Shown here piece after piece: positions 58,971 through 64,000 of a DNA stretch of 64,000 nucleotides; within the stretch, counting starts at the first letter, position 1, and each line of letters starts with the position of its first letter. Source of the DNA: Marinoscillum sp040218045 (GTDB taxonomy: Bacteria; Bacteroidota; Bacteroidia; Cytophagales; Cyclobacteriaceae); assembly GCA_040218045.1 (NCBI GenBank), contig JAVJQA010000005.1, positions 1 through 64,000 on the forward strand. The letters run 5' to 3'. The notes beneath the pieces were generated by a model. It was given only the letters and a program-made list of their open reading frames with translations, had not been told where the DNA came from and did no database searches. A program made the translations under genes and the position numbers.

Positions 58971-61856
58971 ATGACGAAACTACTTATTTACGCCTTTCTG
59001 GGCTTGTCCCTTTCCGTGCATGCTGATCCTGTCATCAACGAATTGATGCCAAAAAATGTCTCGTTCATTATGGATGATGCCTATAATTTCAGCATGTGGG
59101 TAGAAGTGCACAATCCCGGAGCAACCGAAATAGACATGGCTGACTATTCCTTCTCTGACAAGTTGGAAGAACCTGAAAAGTGGCGCCCGGAATCCACGCT
59201 AATCAGTGCTGGGGGGTTTGCTGTGTTTTATTTTGAGCGTGATGAACGAACAGGTCATGCTTCTTTTAAACTTGACCCGGAAGGAGGTAAATTATACCTG
59301 TTTGATAAGAATGGGGAATTGGTGGATGAAGTTGAGTATCCGGAACAGTACAGAAACGTTTCATATGGACGTAAGGGTGACACTGGAAGTGAGTGGGTAT
59401 TTTATGATGAGCCTAGCCCGGGAGCGAGTAACACAGGGTCTAAATCGGCCAGTGATAGATGCTCCAGTCCTGTATTTAGTATGCAGAGTGGATTTTATCA
59501 GGGTTCGCAGGGATTGACATTCACCTCGCCACCATCTGGAGAAAAAGTGTACTATACCCTCGACAACTCCGAGCCCTCTGTGAATTCAAGTGAATATAAG
59601 GGAACAGTGATTCCACTTGATCAAACTTTGGTAGTTCGCGCTGTGTCGATAGCTGAGGATAAGCTCAGGAGTGATGTGGTTTCCAGTACTTTTTTCATCA
59701 ATGAACGAAAACCAGAGAACTTGAGGGTAGTATCCATATCCACAGACCAGCGATATCTTACCAACGATACAATCGGTATATACTGCGATGGCACGAATGG
59801 CATCACCGGCAACCTCCAGAAGACTCCTAAAAATTTTAATCAGGACTGGGATCGGCCAACAAATTTTGAGTTTTTTGATGAATCTGGTACACTGCAACTC
59901 AATCAGGAATTGGATATCAGGATAGTAGGCGGTGGATCACGAGAAAGTGACCTGAAATCCATTGCCATATCTCCGAAAAAGAAATTTGGGGAAAACCGAT
60001 TGGAGTATGATTTTTTCCCTTCTACTAAGCCAGGCAGAAAATATAAAGACATCATGATGCGCAACTCTGGGAATGACTTCAAGCGGACCATGATGAAGGA
60101 TGCATTTCTCCAATCAATGATTGTTGGAAGGATGGATGTAGACTACCAGGCCTACGAGCCCGCAGTGATCTTTATCAATGGCGAGTACTTCGGTATAGAA
60201 AACATGCGAGAGCGATCTAACAGGGACTTTGTTTTTTCCAATTTCGGGCTGGATAGTGAAGATGTTTATTTGATCGAGTCAACCTACAAAGGTGTAGACT
60301 CACACAATGACATACCTACCGATCCTGAGTTTATCGAGTTGAGCAAATGGCTAAAAGATCATCCTCTTTCCAATGAAGAGAATTACCAGGAGGCACAGCA
60401 AATGATTGATGTGGATGAATTCATCAACTACTTGATCCTCCAGCTTTATGTGGCCAATGTGGACTGGCCATACAACAATATGAAAATGTGGAAGCTGAAA
60501 GAAGATGGGAGATGGAGATGGATCCTGATGGATGTGGAATATAGTTATAGCATGGGGCGAGTGGATCACAATACCATCACTTTTGCGCTTGGTGAGAATT
60601 CCAAAAGTGTGATTGGTGGATACGATTACGCACCAGAGTGGTCCACCATTGTTTTCGAGTCTTTCATTGACAATGATCAGTTCCTGCAAAAATTTATCGA
60701 CCGGTTTGCCATTCATTTGTCCACTACTTTTCAGCCAGATCGATTGATCCACATGATGGACAGCATGGCGAGCAGAATAGAGAAGGAAATACCTTATCAC
60801 CAGGCCAGGTTTGGTATTGTAGATAATTTTCAAAATGATATTCAGGTCTGGAAGAACTTTGCCAGCGCACGAGTGCCCAATGTGTTGAAACATATCTCAC
60901 AGAGATTCCTACAGAATGCTTCAGTCCAAAAGATTCAACTCTCTTCGGTTATCCCTGGGGTCACTTATCAGTTTAATCAGGAAGTTATCAAGGATACCAG
61001 GGCTACTATCAGTTATTTCCAAGGGTTAGAGGTATCTATCACCGCAAACCCTGTGAATGGCTATAAGTTTAGTCATTGGATAGTGGATGGTGAGGTATAT
61101 GACAAACAAACTTATAGCACTATACTGACGAGTGAGGTAAATCTAGAGGCGGTATTTGAGCAGAGTACTACCCAGGAGTACGCGGTAGTGATCAATGAAG
61201 TGATGAGCAGCAACCAGACCATCGCTGATGAGTTTGGTGGCACGGATGATTATATAGAATTGTACAACACCGGGACAGCATCTGTAGATATTGGTGGTTG
61301 GTATTTTAGTGATAAACCTGAGGAACTCACCAAAAGCCAGATTCCGAAAAACCAACCTGAATTAACCGTGATTGGGCCTGGGGAGCGATTGATCCTGTGG
61401 GCAGATGAAGAGCCGGAGCAGGGAGCACTTCATCTGGACTTCAAGTTGAGTAGTGATGGCGAGTCTTTATTAATGCATCGCGAGGAGGCGTCATCCCTGG
61501 TACTTGTTGATCAGGTGACTATTCCGGCCCTCGGAGCTAATACTGTATTTGCCAGAAAGTCTGATGGCAGTCCAGAATGGGCAATCACCACATCTAGCTG
61601 GAATGCGCCAAATTCCTACGAAATCCTCTTTTCTGATCCAGTCTCAGTGATCAAAATATTCCCAACCATTCCCAATGATCAATTGACGGTCTTAAATGGA
61701 GCGGGCATGACTGTGAAGGTGATGGATATGAATGGAAAGTGCTACCTGCAAAAGATTGTTTATCAAGATGAGGATCAGGTTAATGTTGCTCACCTATCTC
61801 AAGGTATTTTTCTGGTACAGGTTGGAGATGATTTTTTCCGCATCATTAAGCGATGA
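58971..61856 (+). CDS. T9SS-exported CotH-type protein with two lamin-tail domains
   Basis: 961 residues, signal peptide (MTKLLIYAFLGLSLSVHA). Lamin-tail domain 1 is at about 18-155 (DPVINELMPKN, EVHNPGATEIDMADYSFSD). A chitobiase/FN3-like stretch follows (VYYTLDNSEPSVNSSEYKG). The CotH kinase-like domain is at about 300-640, with RIVGGGSRESDLKSIAISPK, MRNSGNDFKRTMMKDAF, FINGEYFGIENMRERSNRDF and RWRWILMDVEYSYSMGRV, where the metal-binding aspartate is expected. Then a beta repeat (ITANPVNGYKFSHWIVDGE), a second lamin-tail domain (VINEVMSSNQTIADEFGGTD) and a T9SS sorting end (IKIFPTIPNDQLTVLN, FFRIIKR). Spore-coat CotH is a protein kinase; secreted bacterial relatives are mostly uncharacterised. 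Start is the first ATG. Confidence 0.87.
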   Translation: MTKLLIYAFLGLSLSVHADPVINELMPKNVSFIMDDAYNFSMWVEVHNPGATEIDMADYSFSDKLEEPEKWRPESTLISAGGFAVFYFERDERTGHASFKLDPEGGKLYLFDKNGELVDEVEYPEQYRNVSYGRKGDTGSEWVFYDEPSPGASNTGSKSASDRCSSPVFSMQSGFYQGSQGLTFTSPPSGEKVYYTLDNSEPSVNSSEYKGTVIPLDQTLVVRAVSIAEDKLRSDVVSSTFFINERKPENLRVVSISTDQRYLTNDTIGIYCDGTNGITGNLQKTPKNFNQDWDRPTNFEFFDESGTLQLNQELDIRIVGGGSRESDLKSIAISPKKKFGENRLEYDFFPSTKPGRKYKDIMMRNSGNDFKRTMMKDAFLQSMIVGRMDVDYQAYEPAVIFINGEYFGIENMRERSNRDFVFSNFGLDSEDVYLIESTYKGVDSHNDIPTDPEFIELSKWLKDHPLSNEENYQEAQQMIDVDEFINYLILQLYVANVDWPYNNMKMWKLKEDGRWRWILMDVEYSYSMGRVDHNTITFALGENSKSVIGGYDYAPEWSTIVFESFIDNDQFLQKFIDRFAIHLSTTFQPDRLIHMMDSMASRIEKEIPYHQARFGIVDNFQNDIQVWKNFASARVPNVLKHISQRFLQNASVQKIQLSSVIPGVTYQFNQEVIKDTRATISYFQGLEVSITANPVNGYKFSHWIVDGEVYDKQTYSTILTSEVNLEAVFEQSTTQEYAVVINEVMSSNQTIADEFGGTDDYIELYNTGTASVDIGGWYFSDKPEELTKSQIPKNQPELTVIGPGERLILWADEEPEQGALHLDFKLSSDGESLLMHREEASSLVLVDQVTIPALGANTVFARKSDGSPEWAITTSSWNAPNSYEILFSDPVSVIKIFPTIPNDQLTVLNGAGMTVKVMDMNGKCYLQKIVYQDEDQVNVAHLSQGIFLVQVGDDFFRIIKR

Positions 61857-61985
61857 TTCCGTGGTTATAAATGCGTACATATGAAGCATGGATGAGCAGG
61901 ATAGTTCATGAGAGCAGTGGCATTAGTTTGCCTTTCAAAATACAGGGTAACTGATCGATGTTTCCCTAACACAACTCACAAACTG

Positions 61986-64000
61986 ATGAAAAAACTTATT
62001 TGCAACGCCCAGGCAAGGTCAATCTTTATTTTAACATTAATGCTGCTAGGATCATACGTGTCTGGAGGACAGGAGTTGGTGATCTCCGAATTCATGGCCA
62101 TTAACAGTTCCACCTTACAGGATGAAGACGGGGATTTTTCAGATTGGCTGGAAATACACAATCCCGGGGATGAAGCTGTGTCTCTTGACGGTTGGTATTT
62201 GACAGATAATGAGGGAAAGTTGGCCAAATGGGAATTTCCCGCAATCGTTTTGGACCAAAACCAATACCTGGTGGTGTTTGCTTCAGAAAAGAAACGATCG
62301 GATGCAGCAAGTGAGCTCCATACCAATTTCAAATTATCGGGATCAGGTGAGTTTCTGGCATTGGTGAAACCCGATGGTACCACCTTGGCTTCATCTTTTG
62401 GATCTGCATATCCGTTACAGCAAGCAGACGTGTCTTATGCACTTATTGATGGAAATTATGTGTTTTCAGAAGAACCTACACCTGGTGTTGCCAACGTAAG
62501 TGATGGTTCAATCCCACTTCCTGTCTTTAGCCAAGCTCGAGGTTTTTATACTTCTTCTTTTAGTCTGGACCTAAGCCATTCCGGAGATGTGGACCTTTAT
62601 TACACCCTGGATGGGAGTAGCCCTCATACCACAAACGGCCAGCTATACTCCACGCCCATTGAATTATCAGGCACGTCTGTAGTAAGTGTTATTGCCATTG
62701 AGAAAAATAGCGATAAAGCAAGTGCGGTTGTTACCCAAACCTATTTAATGCCCGATGTACTAGACCAGTCCAACGCTCCTGAAGGATACCCCACGGTATG
62801 GGGACAGGGCTTTCCAGGTGATTATGAGATGGATCCTGAAATTTGTACGGATGATCAGCGGCCGGCCGTTTTGGAAGCATTGGAATCACTCCCTACGGTG
62901 TCTTTGGTGTTGGACGTGGATGATCTCTTTTTGGATTCTGAGGATATTACCAAAGCCGGGATTTACCTCAATAGTACCCAGGCAGCAGACGAATGGGAGC
63001 GGCCGGTTTCCATGGAGTATTTTGACCCGAAAGAGGGACTGGACTTTCAGCTAAACTGTGGATTAAGAGTTCATGGCGGTAACGGACGGAAACCGGGCAA
63101 TAGCCCCAAACATTCATTTAGGGTGAGCTTCAGGAGTTCTTATGGTCCTTCCAAGCTCAATTACAACATGTTTGAGGAAAGCAGCGCTACCAATGAATTT
63201 AATTCACTGGTGCTCCGTGCCGGATACAATTACAGCTGGCTAAAGAACTCACCTGCTCAGTGTGAAGGAACTGATTATATCCGTGATCCCTTCACCAAAA
63301 AGACGCAGCTGGATATGGACAGAACTGCTGCTCACACCAAATTTGTGCACCTGTACCTGAATGGGATGTATTGGGGAGTGTACAATATATCTGAGAAGAT
63401 TACCGATGATTTTGTGGAAGCATACCTGGGAGGTAAGGAGGAGGATTATGATGTGGTAAAGGATCACAATGGCGTGACCGATGGCAACTTTGAGGCCTGG
63501 CAGCAACTACTGAATTTAACAGCTGAAGGATTTGAGACAAACGAGAAGTATTTCAAAGTACAAGGCATGAATGAAGATGGTACCCTGAATACTGATTTTC
63601 AGAACCTCCTGGACGTAAGAAACCTGACCGACTACATGATTATCAATTACTATATCGGTAACGGTGACTGGGACAGGAACAACTGGCTGGCTGCACGGAA
63701 CAGGGTCACGAACGAGCATGGATTTAAGTTTTTTTGCTGGGATGCAGAGACCTCTATGAACGATCTTGAGGCTAATCTTCTTGACCAGGACAATGAGGGG
63801 AACCCAACACGGATTTTTCATGAACTGATCAAAAACGATGAGTATCGATTGTTTTTTGCAGATCGTGTTCAGAAGCATTTTTATGATGATGGGGAATTGA
63901 CTCCAGAAGAAACCATTAAGAGATATCAGAAGATTGCGGATGAAATTGATCTGAGCATGCTGGCAGAGTCAGCCCGATGGGGTGACTATCGGAGAGATGT
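61986..64000 (+). CDS. Lamin-tail/CotH-type protein, 3' end beyond the window
   Basis: The frame is open from the ATG at 61986 to the window end, 671 residues without a stop. N-terminal signal (MKKLICNAQARSIFILTLML, LLGSYVSGGQ). A lamin-tail domain (VISEFMAINSSTLQDEDGDF, WLEIHNPGDEAVSLDGWYL), a chitobiase-like segment (LYYTLDGSSPHTTNGQLYS) and a CotH domain (GLRVHGGNGRKPGNSPKHSF, VLRAGYNYSW, HLYLNGMYWGVYNISEKI, FKFFCWDAETSM) are visible in the same order as in the gene before, 129 bp upstream. A type IX sorting end is expected outside the window. It is a paralogue of the first gene with different loops. Confidence 0.85.
   Translation, partial: MKKLICNAQARSIFILTLMLLGSYVSGGQELVISEFMAINSSTLQDEDGDFSDWLEIHNPGDEAVSLDGWYLTDNEGKLAKWEFPAIVLDQNQYLVVFASEKKRSDAASELHTNFKLSGSGEFLALVKPDGTTLASSFGSAYPLQQADVSYALIDGNYVFSEEPTPGVANVSDGSIPLPVFSQARGFYTSSFSLDLSHSGDVDLYYTLDGSSPHTTNGQLYSTPIELSGTSVVSVIAIEKNSDKASAVVTQTYLMPDVLDQSNAPEGYPTVWGQGFPGDYEMDPEICTDDQRPAVLEALESLPTVSLVLDVDDLFLDSEDITKAGIYLNSTQAADEWERPVSMEYFDPKEGLDFQLNCGLRVHGGNGRKPGNSPKHSFRVSFRSSYGPSKLNYNMFEESSATNEFNSLVLRAGYNYSWLKNSPAQCEGTDYIRDPFTKKTQLDMDRTAAHTKFVHLYLNGMYWGVYNISEKITDDFVEAYLGGKEEDYDVVKDHNGVTDGNFEAWQQLLNLTAEGFETNEKYFKVQGMNEDGTLNTDFQNLLDVRNLTDYMIINYYIGNGDWDRNNWLAARNRVTNEHGFKFFCWDAETSMNDLEANLLDQDNEGNPTRIFHELIKNDEYRLFFADRVQKHFYDDGELTPEETIKRYQKIADEIDLSMLAESARWGDYRRD

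Noticed and set aside
1..64000. tRNA, rRNA, phage structural genes, transposases
   Set aside because: No cloverleaf or conserved rRNA stretch and no DDE or HUH transposase motif was seen; only a recombinase fragment at the left edge.

Overview
The window looks like chromosomal DNA of a member of the Bacteroidota, most likely a marine Cytophagales-type bacterium. Reasons: C-terminal type IX secretion (T9SS) sorting domains, lipoprotein signals of the phylum type, an exosortase N (XrtN) system, SusC-type sequence signatures, a promoter of the TTTG-N19-TAnnTTTG class, BlaI/M56 and GbsR/TIGR01777/DUF2071 operons, and heptameric GGTTCTA/TAGAACC arrays. No rRNA, tRNA or CRISPR array was seen. The genome or strain was not identified.

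Layout. 0-0.6 kb: the N-terminal part of a tyrosine recombinase leaving the window on the left, and a 55-residue zinc-ribbon protein. 0.6-15 kb: an envelope block with an alpha-2-macroglobulin (A2M) lipoprotein and PBP1C operon, an M23 lipoprotein, and divergently a second, very unusual A2M carrying a SusC-like carboxypeptidase-regulatory plus TonB-plug insert. 15-23 kb: an operon-like series on the minus strand: membrane protein plus winged-helix regulator, then the XrtN substrate (VIT protein), exosortase N, a VanZ-like protein, a TPR/AAA+ ATPase and a TPR membrane protein. Two matching 19-bp palindromes stand in front of the two halves and suggest one regulon. 23-28.5 kb: hydrolases, a quinone-oxidoreductase-like dehydrogenase with a Crp/Fnr-type box, a Crp/Fnr regulator, a GAF/class III cyclase and two FMN split-barrel-like proteins. 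28.6-37.8 kb: membrane protein, HD hydrolase, VIT/VWA protein, the GbsR-type regulator operon and a serine hydrolase. 38-42.5 kb: a 1529-residue T9SS leucine-rich-repeat protein built from five modules, each opened by an EF-hand-like loop. 42.7-52.5 kb: STAS-like and J-domain proteins, a frameshifted TPR gene, a DlgD-type dehydrogenase, a small accessory gene bracketed by 112-bp direct repeats, a second quinone-oxidoreductase-like gene, and a BlaI/M56 pair with three evenly spaced operators. 52.6-58.9 kb: a HTH/PIN toxin-antitoxin pair bracketed by a 39-bp duplication of a gene 3' end and by heptamer arrays, then a beta-lactamase-fold hydrolase, RlmF, a B12/radical SAM protein and a large inverted heptamer array. 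59-64 kb: two tandem lamin-tail/CotH proteins, the second cut by the window end.

The most notable features are the A2M/TonB-plug chimera, the XrtN operon sharing its palindromic operator with the adjacent regulator operon, the two independent cases in which an accessory module sits between duplicated gene 3' ends, and the triple BlaI-type operator. Several long frames begin at TTG upstream of a better ATG; starts were moved where the sequence supports it.
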